NCBI GenBank assembly: GCA_002104895.1
Contig: MCFG01000559.1
Location: forward strand, 1-20,000
Length of the DNA: 20,000 nucleotides
Source: Anaeromyces robustus
Lineage: Eukaryota > Neocallimastigomycota > Neocallimastigomycetes > Neocallimastigales > Neocallimastigaceae
Direction of reading: 5' to 3'
Shown: positions 1 to 14,810 of the stretch, piece after piece
Numbering within the stretch: position 1 is the stretch's first letter
How the letters are laid out: each line of letters starts with the position of its first letter
The notes under the pieces: model-generated
Told to the model about the DNA's origin: nothing
Database searches by the model: none
Seen by the model: the letters and a program-made list of their open reading frames with translations, nothing else
Position numbers and translations under genes: made by a program

Positions 1-2790
<2,790 letters not shown>

Positions 2791-4365
2791 ATTGATCAAC
2801 AATAATTTAATGTTTTTTTTTTTTTTATTTTTAATTTTATTTATTTATTTTTTTTATATTTTAAATATATATTATATCTATAGTATTTATTTACAATATA
2901 ATATATATCAATTATATTTATTTATAATTAAAATATAGAATAAAAAATTCTATTTTTTTTTTTTTATTTTTTTTATATAAAAAAAAAAGTTACAAAAGAA
3001 AAAAATTTTGTCTTTTATATAAGAATTATTTGTGTTAATAATATATAATACTTATTTTAATCTAGTTTAATATTTATCATTTATTATTAGTATATATATA
3101 TATAATTTAATATTATATTAATTATTATGTAATAAAAAAACTATCCTTTTTCTTTTTTTTTTTTTTTTTTTTACTATTTGCTTTTTTTTAAAAAAAAAAT
3201 TATAATATTCCACTTTCTATAGTATAAAAAAAAATTTTTTTTAAATTAATATTTACAAATTTTTAACTTTATTGGTTTATTATGTTTTTTAATAAAAGTT
3301 TAATATATAATAAATTTACATAATAAATTTACATCATATGTGATATGTTAATCAAAAAAAAAAAAAAAAAAAAAATTGTGAATAATCAATTTAAAATATA
3401 TATATAATTTTATTTAATTATATTTAAATGATTATATATAATATTATAATAATATTCATATTATAATAATTAAAATTTTATTTTGTGTAACTAAAAAAAA
3501 AAAAAATAAAATAAAAAAAAAAAAATTTATTTCAAATAATATTTAATAATATTTAATAATATTTATAATATTTTATGTAATAGGTAAAATATTGTTATCC
3601 TCGTATCCTCATTTCCATTTTTGTTTACTAATTTTTCTATTTTGTGTTTTAAATAATTTTCCTTAACTAATAAATATTTTATGTTGTCATAACTTTAATA
3701 TATAATAATTTTATTAAAAAACTGTTAGGTGTATTTATTATTATTTTTTTTAATTATTTTCTTTATAAAAAATATAAAAGTACTTAAAATGTTATTAACA
3801 TTTCATTTTTATTTTTATTTATTTATTTATTTAATATTTATATTCTTAAATAAATAAATGGAAAATAAAATTATTAATAAGTAATAATAATAGAAAAAAA
3901 AAAGTATATAAATTATATTTAATTAATAATAATTCCTATTTAATAAAAAAATTTTTTTAAAAAAAAGAAATTTTATCCATATAAATTAATATAATAAATT
4001 AAAATAAATAATGAGGATAGAACTATAAAATTATAAAAAAAAAATTGTAATTATTAATCATTAATAATTATAACTTTTTATTTTATTTTATTTTATTTTT
4101 GGTAATATTGTTAAATGTACAGTATTTATTTCATTGTACTTTATTATATTAAATATATTATTCATAAACGGTAAACTAATATTCCATATTATTTAATTTT
4201 TTTATTTAATTAAATGAATTAGAAAAAAAAAAAAGTTTTTTTTTTTTTTAATATATAATAGATTAAAAAGATTTTTAAATTTATTAATATTTAAAACATT
4301 CCCATAAATCCACATAATTAAAATTATTATATATTAAAAATTATGTAATTTTTTTTTAATCATTT

Positions 4366-4402
<37 letters not shown>

Positions 4403-5073
4403 TTTTTAAATTAAATTAATAATGGAAATAAAGAAATAAATATACATAATTAGTTGAATAAAGTATTACCACTTTCAAAAAAAAAAAAAAATTTTTTTTT
4501 ATTTGATAAATTTTATCTTATCTTTAACAAATTTTTAGTTTATTATCTTTAATTTTATATAATCAAAAAATCAAAACTCAAAGAGTATGTGTAAAAAAAA
4601 AAAAACATATTATACAGAAATAATATATATTTTACATATATATATATAAACACTTATATATTTAATATATATTATTATTAATAATTAATTATTAAAAAAC
4701 TTTTTTTTTTTTCTTATTATTTTATTTTTGCTTTATTATTATTATTTGAATTTATTAATTTTTTTTTTTTTTTTTAATATTTATACATTATTAATTAACA
4801 ATTTATAAATAAATTTTAATATTTTTTTTTTATTATTATTAATTATTTAATTTATTATTATATAATTAATTTATAATTATAATTTAGAATAATAAATTAA
4901 TATTATACTTTTTTATTTATTATTATTATTATTTATTGCTTATTATTTTAACATTTTTAATACAAACTAATTATACATAGTATTGATTGCTTGATTATAT
5001 TTATAAAATTTAAATATAAAAACTTTAAATATATTCCAAAAACATTTAAAAGAAAAAAAAAAGTGGATTATAT
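2791..5073. other. Gene-free AT-rich spacer between the two tandem M3 peptidases
   Basis: About 2.3 kb of A/T-dominated DNA with many homopolymer runs. It includes back-to-back A-run/T-run pairs near 4223-4249 and 4479-4500 that could fold into simple hairpins. A slightly richer patch at about 3590-3730 has the tandem TATCCTC-G-TATCCTC but no open frame. A near-perfect palindrome lies at 4048-4070, with 11-bp arms around one C. It must hold the 3' UTR of the right copy and the promoter of the left copy, but I cannot place either precisely. Confidence 0.7.
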
Positions 5074-7053
5074 TTAAATACCTAAACTCTTTAAGAAGGC
5101 ATCATTTGTTGGTTCTCTACCTAAAAATTCTTTTAAGAGATCCATAGCATCTCTAGAACCACCACTCTTTAAAATAATATTACGGTATTTTTCACCAATT
5201 TCTGGGTTAAGAATACCAATTTTCTTAAATTTAGAGAAGTACATATCAGCAGAGAAAACTTCACTCCATAAATAACCATAATAACCAGAATCATAACCAC
5301 TCATAATGTGATCGAAGGTAGCTAATTATAAAATAATAATAATAAAATTAATAAATTATGAATAAATAATTTAATATAAAAAAAAATAGAAAAAGAAATA
5401 ATAAATAATAATAATAATAATAATTAAATATAATAATATAAAAAAAAAATAATTAATTATCATATATTAAAAATTAAATTAAATATAATAAGAATAAAAT
5501 CAATTTTAAAAATAAACTTACTAATTGGCCATGTATCAAGAGAACTTTCAATTAAAGTAATTTCTTTTCTTAAATCTTTCCATATCTTAATAAGATCTAA
5601 ATCTTTATCTTCTTTTTCCATAGTATGAAGTTTCATATCAATAGAACCAAAGAAGATTTGACGAAGATTAAAGAGTGCAGCATTAACATTTTTAGTCTTA
5701 ATTAAAGATTGAATTAAATCTTTTGGAAGTTTTTTACTCTTATCTTGATAATGATGAGAAAGTTTTTCTAAAACTTCTGGTTCCCAACACCAATTTTCAA
5801 GCTATTAATTTTTTGAAAAGAAATAAAAAAAAAAAAAAATGAAACAAAAAATAAAAAAATATACATATATATATTAATAATATTATATATAACAATAACA
5901 TAACATTTAATATAATAAAAATTTTATATATAAATATATATTTATTTAATTATTAATTTATTAATTTATTTATTAATTTATAAAAAAAAAAATAATAATA
6001 ATATTTACCATTTGAGATGGAGCTTCAACGAAATCACGTTCAACATTTGTACCATGGAATCTAGCCCACTTAGTTCTTGAACAAATTTGATGGAAGACAT
6101 GACCTAATTCGTGGTAATAAGTAGTAACTTCACTATGTTTTAATAAAGATGGCTTGGTTGGAGTTGGTTTTGAGAAATTAGCAACCTAAATAAAAATGAA
6201 AATAAAAATAAAAATAAAAATAAAAATTTATTTTATATAAATATATAAATATTATAATTAATTATGCATTAATATTTAAATATTTTTAATTGTATGTTAT
6301 TTTAAATATATATATATATATTTAAAATAAAATAAAGTAAAATAAAATAAAATAAAATAATATATATATATATATATTCTATTGTCTTAATTACCATAGC
6401 AGCTACTGGGAATACATGACTACCATCTTCCTTATCATAACCAGAAACTAAACCAAAGCAAGCAGCATGAGTCTAATAATTATTAAAATAAGAATAAAAA
6501 AAAAAAAAAAAGGAAAAAAAAAAAAAAAAATAAAAAAAAAAATTATTAAAATATAAATTAAATTAAATAATTGTAGATAAATATTAGATATTTAATAATA
6601 ATAAAATATTTTATTATATTTACGTATTTTCCGTCACGTGGATATAAATCAAGGAAAACCTAATGATTATGATAATTAGGATAAATTGATAAATTGAAAA
6701 ATTATAATAAAAATACATAAATAAATTAATAATAATACTTAAAATTTTGTAATATTTATAATATATATATATTTATATTTATATATTTATATTTAATAAT
6801 TACAGTTCCCATGAATTCATTAGATTTTTTATCATAAATTTCTAATTGACGAACATCTTTATGCCATACAACTGGATTTTCAATTTCAATACATTTAATT
6901 GAGAAAATCTTTTCATAAATACCAAGCATTTCTTCAGTAACTTCATTAATTGGAAGATATTGCTTGATTTCATCATCTTTAACAGCATATTCTTTTTCAA
7001 TTAACATTCTATAACAATAAACAAATTACAATATATAATGATTCAAATAATTA

Positions 7054-7111
<58 letters not shown>

Positions 7112-9038
7112 TATTATATTATATATTATTATTATATATTATATATATTATTATAAAAAAAAAATAATAATAATAATAATTAATTATACCTATTGTAATA
7201 ATTGTAATCCCAATCATGAATTTCATTATCAAATGGTTCATTTAATTCAGCCTTTTCTTGTTTCTTTAATTCTAATAACTTCTTAAGTTCTTCTTTAGCT
7301 AATGGTTGAAGTTTTTCTTTTAAACTTTGTAAGAAATCTAAAACATTCTTTGGATTTTTAGCCATTTTGGTTTCAAGTTTAAAGTGACTGTGAGAAGGAT
7401 AACCTAATATGTTAGCAATCTTTAATCTTTTTTTTTTTTATTATTTTACATTATTTATTGATTGATTGATTTCGTTAATTAGATTGATTTATCAAATACA
7501 TTAGTTTCATTTTCAATTTTAATTTATTATATATATATATTTATATAATAAATTAAAAAAAAAAAAATAAAATAAAATAAAATAAAATAAAAAAAATAAT
7601 GAATATTAGATTAGAATTAATATTATAATATTATATTATTATTTTAATATTTTAATATTTTTATTTTATAATATTTTTAAAGATTTCATATAAATATATT
7701 ATAATTATAAATAAATTATAATATTTTATCAAACATTTATATATTAAACAAAATAATTTTTTAAAAAAAAATTATAAATTAATAAAATATATATATATAT
7801 ATATATATATAATTTTACCTAAGAGAAAGAGCTTCCTTTAAACGATCAATATTTGGTTTACAACGTTGTCCATAGGCTCTCATCATAGATTTTCTAGTAT
7901 TTTCATTTTTAGCTAATTTAATAATTGGGAAGTAAGATGGGTATTTCATATCAACAATATAAGCTTCTTCTCCATCCTTAGTTGTTTTTTCTATATTTTC
8001 AAAGAAATCTTCAGAAAGACCATCTAATTCCTTCTTGGTGAAAACGAGAGTTGTTTTGTCTTTTTTTTTTTTTTTTTTTAATTGTATTAAAATTATTTTA
8101 TTATTATAATTATTAGTATTTTATTATTATAATTATAATTATAATTATAATTATTATTATTATAATATATAATATATCATCCATTTAAAAAAAAAAAATA
8201 TTTATTATTTTTATTTTTATTATATATTACCTTCAGCAATACTACGAGAGAATTCAATACTAATATTAGATAATTTCTTTTTAAGATCTTTTAATTCATT
8301 TAATTTATCATCTGGAAGAGCTAAACCACTTCTACGATAATCAAGATTAATTTTTTCTAAAAGTCTTTGATCTTCTGGATTTTCTGGTGCTTTAAATTTT
8401 CCACTTTCAATATTTTCAATAACTTTAGAAACTTTTTGATAAATTTTTTTATTCATAGAACGTTCAATTCCAAATTCTCTAAGTTTTAAAGAACATTCAG
8501 CAGAAGCATCTCTAACATCTTTATCTGTTGAAATGTGTTGGAAAAAATCAATATTATTTTCTACTGGTTCATATTCATTTTCAGTTTTACGTCCTAATGG
8601 TATAATAACTGTTTTAAATGAACATTCATCATCTGGAACTTCTTCAATTTCCTTGTCAATTCTTTTACCATCTTCGATAAGTTTTTCAGTGAGCTTTCTA
8701 AGTTCATCTGGAGTATAATCCCACTTAAGAATAGCTGGGGTAGATGGATTAGCAATTGTTGAAACCATATTTAATGACTGAACAGAATAAGAATTATTTA
8801 AATTATTAGATAAAAACAATAAATGATTATTAATAATATTATTGGAATATAATTTTTTTTTATTTAAAGAATTAGTTGTATTTAATAATGAATATTGTTT
8901 TCTTTGAGTTGCTTTAACATTTATAGAAATTTTATGACAATTATTTAAAAATATTGATTTTGTTTTTGAATTTAATAAATTATTTTTTAATATATTATTT
9001 GTTTGATTATTAACATAAATTTGACTAATTTTGTACAT
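5074..9038 (-). CDS. M3-family zinc oligopeptidase (thimet oligopeptidase/saccharolysin type), complete, with presequence-like N-terminus
   Basis: Complete peptidase of 769 aa in nine exons: 8231-9038, 7819-8059, 7190-7426, 6804-7008, 6624-6659, 6395-6472, 6009-6185, 5522-5801 and 5074-5321. All eight introns are GT-AG and the frame closes at TAA. Zinc motif HELGH is at residues 560-564 (bases 6099-6113), with the third ligand Glu near 589 in DFVEAPSQM. The substrate loop [14 protein letters not shown] is encoded at about 5260-5301. The first 106 residues contain no Asp or Glu and are rich in Asn, Ser, Leu and Lys, like a mitochondrial or hydrogenosomal targeting sequence. A second Met at residue 91 would give a 679-aa protein, the usual size of cytosolic thimet oligopeptidases, so dual targeting by alternative start is possible. 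An in-frame stop precedes the ATG at 9038. Exon 5 is only 36 bp (12 codons). Family assignment is firm; location is inferred. Confidence 0.95.
7009..7189 (-). repeat. Intron 3 of the right M3 peptidase, with ATT microsatellite
   Basis: 181-bp GT-AG intron, phase 2, joining DYNYYNR to MLIEKEYA. It holds an (ATT)n tract at about 7055-7106 and an (AAT)n tract near 7160-7178, which could pair with each other in the transcript. The left paralog has no intron here: its exon reads through SYYSRILLEKEYS. Confidence 0.88.
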
Positions 9039-9816
9039 TTTATTCCTATTTATTTAATAATTTCTACTTTTATGATTATTATTATTATTATTATTAATTT
9101 TTTTTTTATCTATACTGGAAAAATTTTATTCTATTATAAATTTACTATTATTATTACTATAATTGATGTTAATTATTAATTCTAAATTTTTATATAATAA
9201 AAATAAAATTTATTAAAAATGAATTTTCTAAAATTATATTTTATTTTTATTTTATATACATATACATATATATTTTATTGTTTTTATTATTCTTTAAATC
9301 ATAAAATTAACAAAATAAATAAATAAATAAATATATAATTATATATATATATATCATATGATATTATAATAATAATTTAATAATTTCAAGTGTATAATAT
9401 ATGAATAAACAATTACAATAAATATGAAAAAAAAATATATATATTAATATAAAGATTCTTATATTATAAATAAAAATAAAATATTTAAGACATTACTTTA
9501 ATTAAAGAAAGAAATATAAATAAATATAACATAATTTTTATCATATTAATATTATATCAAATTCATTAATTATCAACATGAATATTCAATTTCAAAAATT
9601 TCTTTTTTTTTTTTTTTTTTTTTTTTAAGAAAAAAAATATTTGATTACAATAGTTAATAAAAGAGAATTTTAGTTTTATTAATAATTTGATAAAAGTATA
9701 AATAAATTATATATATATTTAAATAATTCATCCAATTAATAATAAATTATTATATCAAAATTAACATTTTGAACACTTGAATTTGTTAAAGATGGTTCAT
9801 AAATCATTCATATAAC

Positions 9817-9852
<36 letters not shown>

Positions 9853-10020
9853 TATTTCAAATAAAAATTGATTTTCTTTTTGATATTGAATTTCCAACAA
9901 AACAAAAATAATAATAACTACAAAATAGAATAATAAATTTAATAAATTTTAAAATATTATTATATATATATAATATATTACCTTTAATTTTTAAATTTTA
10001 ATTTCTTAAAATTTGTTGAA

Positions 10021-10055
<35 letters not shown>

Positions 10056-10832
10056 AAAAAAATTACTTTAAAAAAAAACTTTATATAGTAATTATTTTAA
10101 TTAAAAAATTTAATTAAATTTAATATATTAAAAACATATATTACTACTATAATAAAAAAATTTATAATTATATTTCATTTAATAATTTTTATAATTATTA
10201 TCATTATTTTTTTAATCTACAATTTTAATTAATAATAGTTTTTTTTTTTTGTAATTATTTAAACTTTAGGTTAAACATTCCATTTATTTCATTTTTTGAA
10301 CATTTTAATTATTATATTATCTAATACCTAATATCATATAACACTACATGTTATTAGAATTTATTTATATTTAAAACACAATAAATTAAAAAAATAAATA
10401 AAAAAAAAGAAACATCTTTTTTTTTTTCTTTGTATATTATAAAATTTATTTATTAAAAAAAAAAAAAAATAAAAATTCTATTACTAATTATTTTTTTTAG
10501 ATATATTGAAAAGGCTATGTTGTCAATTATTTAATAATTATTTAAAAAATAATTGTTTATATTAATGTAATAAATTTATTTTTACATCATTTAATGAAAA
10601 ATTATTTATATAATAGTATATTATATTATTTATTATTTATCAATTTCTTTTATTTATATTTGCATTTTTATTTTTATTTTATTTTTTTATTTTTTATTTT
10701 TTATTTTTTTTTTTTTTTTGTTTGTTTGTTTGTTTTTATTTTTTTTTTTATTTTTATTATATATATATTGTTCATTATTTTATTTTAATTTTTTCATTTC
10801 TTCAATCCTAAAATTTGTTTATTTTAATGATT

Positions 10833-10891
10833 AAAAAAGAAAAAAAAAGGAAAAAATAATTATTTCATTTATTCCTTTTTTTTTCTTTTTT
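10833..10891. repeat. Perfect 20-bp inverted repeat with all-purine and all-pyrimidine arms
   Basis: Left arm 10833-10852 is all purine (A6 G A9 GG AA) and right arm 10872-10891 is its exact reverse complement, separated by a 19-nt loop. The position of the three G/C pairs matches in both arms, so this is more than an A-run meeting a T-run. It lies about 475 bp downstream of the EEP stop codon. Function unknown. Confidence 0.8.
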
Positions 10892-10962
10892 TATAATAAC
10901 CTATTATTCAAATTTCTTTTAAATACAAATATAGAACATTTAATTTATTTTATTTTAATTTT

Positions 10963-11120
10963 TATTATTCTCTGTTGTTGCTGTTGTGTTGATGTTAATT
11001 TTTATTCTAATTAAATTTTGTTTATTTTTCTTTTTTCTTTTTTCTTTTTTTTCTTTTTCTATTATTCTCTGTTGTTTGTTGTTGATATTTTAATTTATGT
11101 TGTGTTGATGTTAATTTTTT
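10963..11120. repeat. Imperfect direct duplication of a ~40-bp GTTG-rich (CAACA on the minus strand) segment
   Basis: Copy one, about 10963-11003, runs from TATTATTCTCTGTTGTTG to TGTTGTGTTGATGTTAA. Copy two, about 11060-11120, has the same two ends but with extra A/T-rich bases between them. The copies flank a T/C-rich stretch. The sequence lies 250-400 bp downstream of the EEP stop codon and would be CAACA-rich in that gene's sense strand, so it may be 3' UTR or the remains of a coding repeat. Confidence 0.6.
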
Positions 11121-11366
11121 AATTTTTAATTTTTATTTTATTTTATTTTATTTTATTTTATTTTATTTAATTTTTTTTCTCTTTGTTTTTCATTAATAAT
11201 AATTTATTTATAATATTATATTTTGAATAAAATATTAAGAGAAAAAATAAATAAATAAATAAAATAAATAAAATAAAAATTAAAAATTAAAAATTAAAAA
11301 ACTAGAAAAAGAAAAATAAAAGTGAAAAAAAAAATTAAAAAGAAAAAATAAAAAGTTGAAGAAAAA

Positions 11367-12913
11367 TTAAAAACTAAATTTAGCTATAATTGGCCAATGA
11401 TCAGTCATTTCTTCACCTCTTGGTTGACGAATGATATCATAACTAAGACAATTTAATGGAACTAATTTATAATTAAATTCTCTATTATTATCTTCTTCTG
11501 ATTGTTGTACAAGTTTATTATTTAAAGAGTTTAATCCAAAAACGTAATCAATACGACCTTTTGCCCATTTAACAGTAACTAATGAATTCTTAACATCATA
11601 AGTATGATCTTTATCATCTTCCATTTTATGATGTTTAGTATAATAATCAATCATTGGTTCTGTTTCATCACCCATTAATTTTAATAAATGTGTTTTATAA
11701 AGTTGATGATGTGCTGGAATATTCCAATCACCAACTAAAATAACACTAACTTCAGGAAGTACTATTTAATATATAATATATAATATATATATATATATAT
11801 TTAAAATTAAAAATTGAAATAAAAAATAAAAGAAAAAAAAAAAGAATACAATAGATATATGTTAGCATAATAATAATAATAATAATATATAATGATAAAA
11901 AGTAATTATAATTAATGATTCTTAACTATATTAAAACAGTTATAAAAAAATATATATATATATAAAAATATAAATATATATATATATAAATATATAAAAA
12001 ATATAAAAAAAAATATAAAAATATATAAAATATAAAAAATATAAATATAAAAATATAAACCTTTCTTTTCAGAATTATTAATTTGTTGATTTAATATATT
12101 TGGAACCGTTTGATATAAAGTAGTTTCTATATATTTACGAGCTTGTTGAAGTTGAATAATTTTATTTTTATCATCAAAAGCATCTAAATGGGTATTAAAT
12201 ACAACTAAATATTTAGATGCATCATCTTTTACAGTATTTTCCGTTGTATTTTGAGTGTCATCAATAATTTTTGTTTTATTATTAAAAAATCTATCCATAG
12301 AATAAAGGTGTCCTCTTATACCCTTTTGTGAACGGGTGGCAGAGACCTTATAAGTTTCTCTATCTGTCCATAATAATCTAATATCTGGTTTTTGAGCATA
12401 AAATAAACCACCAGTTTGAGTAACAAAGTTTAAAACAGTATTATATGCTGTATTTAATTCTGCTTTCTTTAAATCTTTACGATTATCAAATATTGTTGAG
12501 TAATTATCTTTTAAATGTGATGTAATTTCAGGCTATAAAAAAAATAATTATAATAATAATAATAATAATAATCATTTTCATAATAAAAATAAATAAATTA
12601 ATTTTCAAATTATAAATTATAAAAATATAAAGATAAAAGAAAAAAAAAGAAAAAAATATGAAAAAAAGTAGTAAAAATGATAAAAAAAAAAAAAAAAAAG
12701 ATGTATATATAAAATTAAAATTCTACACTTTACAATTCCAACACCCCAAACTTCTTGTAACATTAAAATATCAACTTGATTTTTATTATAAAATTCAGAT
12801 ATTTTTAATGCTCTTCCAACAGGGTTGGTTTTAAATTTTGACCAATATGAAGGAATTAAATAAGTATTTAATGTTGAAAGAGAAAATTCTTTTAATGTAT
12901 TTGAAATGCTCAT
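11367..12913 (-). CDS. Endonuclease/exonuclease/phosphatase (EEP)-fold enzyme, possibly neutral-sphingomyelinase-like
   Basis: A 348-aa protein in three exons: 12734-12913, 12061-12532 and 11367-11761; introns are 201 bp (phase 0) and 299 bp (phase 1). The EEP catalytic motifs occur in order: Asn16 in STLNTYLIP, Glu54 in LMLQEVWG, His175 in VFNTHLDAF, Asp229 and Asn231 in VGDWNI, Asp289 in GRIDYVF, and the Asp338-His339 pair in TDHWPI. This set is complete, so a magnesium-dependent phosphodiester hydrolase is expected. The LNTYLIP start, LQEVWG and a KGIRGHL strand recall neutral sphingomyelinases (phospholipase C-type, membrane lipid substrate), but the family also includes nucleases and inositol phosphatases. 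I see no signal peptide or membrane helix, unlike yeast Isc1, which has C-terminal membrane segments. The ATG at 12911-12913 is followed at once by the fold, so the start is well supported. The donor of intron 2 (GTTTAT) is weak. Confidence 0.88.
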
Positions 12914-13676
12914 TTTTTTTTTTTATTATTATTTTTCTAAGTCTTATTTATTCTTGTTAATTTATCTACTTTACTATTTTATTATAAAAATATATTATAT
13001 AAACATAACAAAAAAAAAAGTTAATTTATATTTATTTATTTAAATAATTTAATAAATTTATTTATAAAAAAATTTATTTATAAATTTCAAAATTAAATTT
13101 TTATTAATTACTTTACACCAGATATTATTTATATAAAAAAGTAAAAAGAAAAGTTAGAAAGAAAATAAAAAAATTTTTTTTAATATACAAAAAACGTATA
13201 AAAAAAAAATAAATAATAAATAATGTAAACAATTATTTGAAACATGAAATATTAAAAAAAAATTTTTTTTTAATTTTTTTTATCTTTAATACATAAAATT
13301 ATACATAAATATTAAATATACATATTTATGTGTAAAATATAATAAAATAATATATAATAATATAATTCTATATAATATAATATTTAATAAATAATTCATT
13401 TAACCATTTAATATTTAAATCATATATCATAATATATAAAAAGGAAAAAACTATTTTCGTTATCTCTACTAATTTTTTTTTTGTACTTTTTGTACTTTTG
13501 TAATAGAGTAACATTTATAAATTATATATGTTTTATTATGTATAATTGGTTTGTTTTTATTTACATTTTTTTTTCTATGATATTAATTATATTACAGTAC
13601 TAACTATTCATTGTTATAACGCTGAACAAATGAAAAATTTTTATAATAACATTTATAATAATAATAATAATAATTA

Positions 13677-13764
<88 letters not shown>

Positions 13765-14160
13765 AAAATTTAAATATTATTATTATTATTATTAAAATAT
13801 TAAATATTAATATTAAATATTATTATTATTATTATTATAATTATTATTATATGATAATATTGAATATTATTATTATTATATTTATAAATAGTTATTATTA
13901 TAAAAAGTATTTTACTAATGAATTATTATAATTATAAAATAATTTAAATTAAAAATGCATGGAATAAATGATGAAATTGTTAAAGTTTTATATATAATTA
14001 TATAATTATATATAAAAAATAAATATAAAAAATATATGAGTATTTCAAATTATAATTGATAGTTTTCTAAAAATAAATTAAAATATATATATATTATTTT
14101 AAGAAAATTATATAATATATATAATATATTATATTCCTTTATATATATATATCTATATTA
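12914..14160. other. Gene-free AT-rich spacer upstream of the EEP gene, with ATT microsatellite
   Basis: No supportable gene. It should include the EEP promoter and the 3' UTR of the TEN1-like gene. A pure (ATT)n tract covers about 13679-13762 (about 28 units), preceded by a short (AAT)n at 13654-13673 that could pair with it, and followed by broken ATT runs to about 13880. The poly-Tyr and poly-Leu frames across it are repeat artefacts. Confidence 0.75.
13654..13880. repeat. AAT/ATT trinucleotide microsatellite
   Basis: Short (AAT)n, then about 28 units of (ATT)n at 13679-13762, then interrupted ATT and ATTAAATATT units. The flanking switch from AAT to ATT makes an imperfect fold-back. Confidence 0.9.
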
Positions 14161-14810
14161 TTAATTATTAAAATATTCTTTTTCAAATTTTCTTCGTATA
14201 TCAACAACTTGTTCATATACGTTAAAGTCAAGTCCATCGACACAACGAAAAATATCTGCTCTTAATATGATGCCATTATTATAATTTTTTATCGTTGAAT
14301 TAAATTTAAATTTATTTTCTATATCTGAATTATTATATTCAATAATATCCCCAATAAATTGTTGAAAAGATTTTAAACGACCAGACCAATTAATTAAATT
14401 CCTTGTATCTACTAAAAGTTTTTTATGTGATAATGGATGTTCTAATAAAGCTAGATTTTCTTTTAAATTATAACTTATTAATCTAAATTTTATAAAATCA
14501 ATAATTATAAATTATAAGAAAAAAAAAATTAATAATTAATTTTAATTTTAAAATAAAAAATCAAATTTCATCTGAAATATTTCCTTTTTTTTTTTGTATT
14601 CTATTAATATTATAATTATTAAAAAATAATTTATTATGTCTTTAAAGTTAAGCAATGCCATTAAAAAAAAAAAAAATTAATTATAAAAACTTACTTTCCC
14701 AATACTCTTACAGTCTCACCTATATATTTTTTTGGTTCATTTTCTAATTCATTAATATGAACAATTTTTCCAAATTTATGATTACTAGAATAAACTGCAT
14801 TTGTATTCAT
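14161..14810 (-). CDS. TEN1: TEN1-like OB-fold protein, candidate subunit of the telomere CST (CTC1/CDC13-STN1-TEN1) complex
   Basis: A 145-aa protein in two exons, 14695-14810 and 14161-14482, joined across a 212-bp GT-AG phase-2 intron (donor GTAAGT). From memory of the family, the order of conserved blocks fits TEN1: an opening INELEN segment and GETVRVLGKLISY (residues 31-43, first strand of the OB fold), LALLEHPLSHKKLLVDTRNL (49-68), FQQFIGDI (78-85), then the C-terminal block ILRADIFRCVDGLDFNVYEQ (111-130) ending in a basic helix. The C-terminal block resembles human TEN1 (VKARVLTCVEGMNLPLLEQ), and the length fits the family (about 120-160 aa). TEN1 binds STN1 and helps the complex hold single-stranded DNA for telomere capping and lagging-strand fill-in. 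An Asn-rich insert at residues 89-107 is lineage padding. The gene is short and split, so simple frame searches miss it. The main uncertainty is that it was recognised by eye only. Confidence 0.82.

Larger units (their letters stand above)
9039..11366. other. Gene-free AT-rich spacer between the M3 peptidase and the EEP enzyme
   Basis: About 2.3 kb without a supportable gene. It should contain the promoter of the peptidase (just above 9038) and the 3' UTR of the EEP gene (below 11367). Long homopolymers include a T run at about 9821-9851 and an A run at about 10026-10053. The frame at 10594-10788 (Phe/Tyr/Leu only) is T-rich low-complexity sequence and not a gene. Two structured items, a 20-bp inverted repeat and a CAACA-rich duplication, are listed separately. 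Confidence 0.7.

Noticed and set aside
3590-3625. Tandem TATCCTC units, with an inverted ATGAGGATA near 4011
   Set aside because: Two 7-bp units and one 9-bp inverted match are too short to claim as a regulatory element without comparison.
4048-4070. Palindrome with 11-bp arms around one C
   Set aside because: Built from only A and T in the arms; such palindromes are expected by chance in this composition.
8533-8718. 61-codon plus-strand frame, Ser-rich
   Set aside because: Antisense shadow of peptidase exon 1.
10594-10788. 64-codon plus-strand frame of Phe, Tyr, Leu and Ile
   Set aside because: Low-complexity translation of T-rich DNA, no domain-like composition.
13546-13931. Plus-strand poly-Tyr and poly-Leu frames
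   Set aside because: Translations of the (ATT)n microsatellite.
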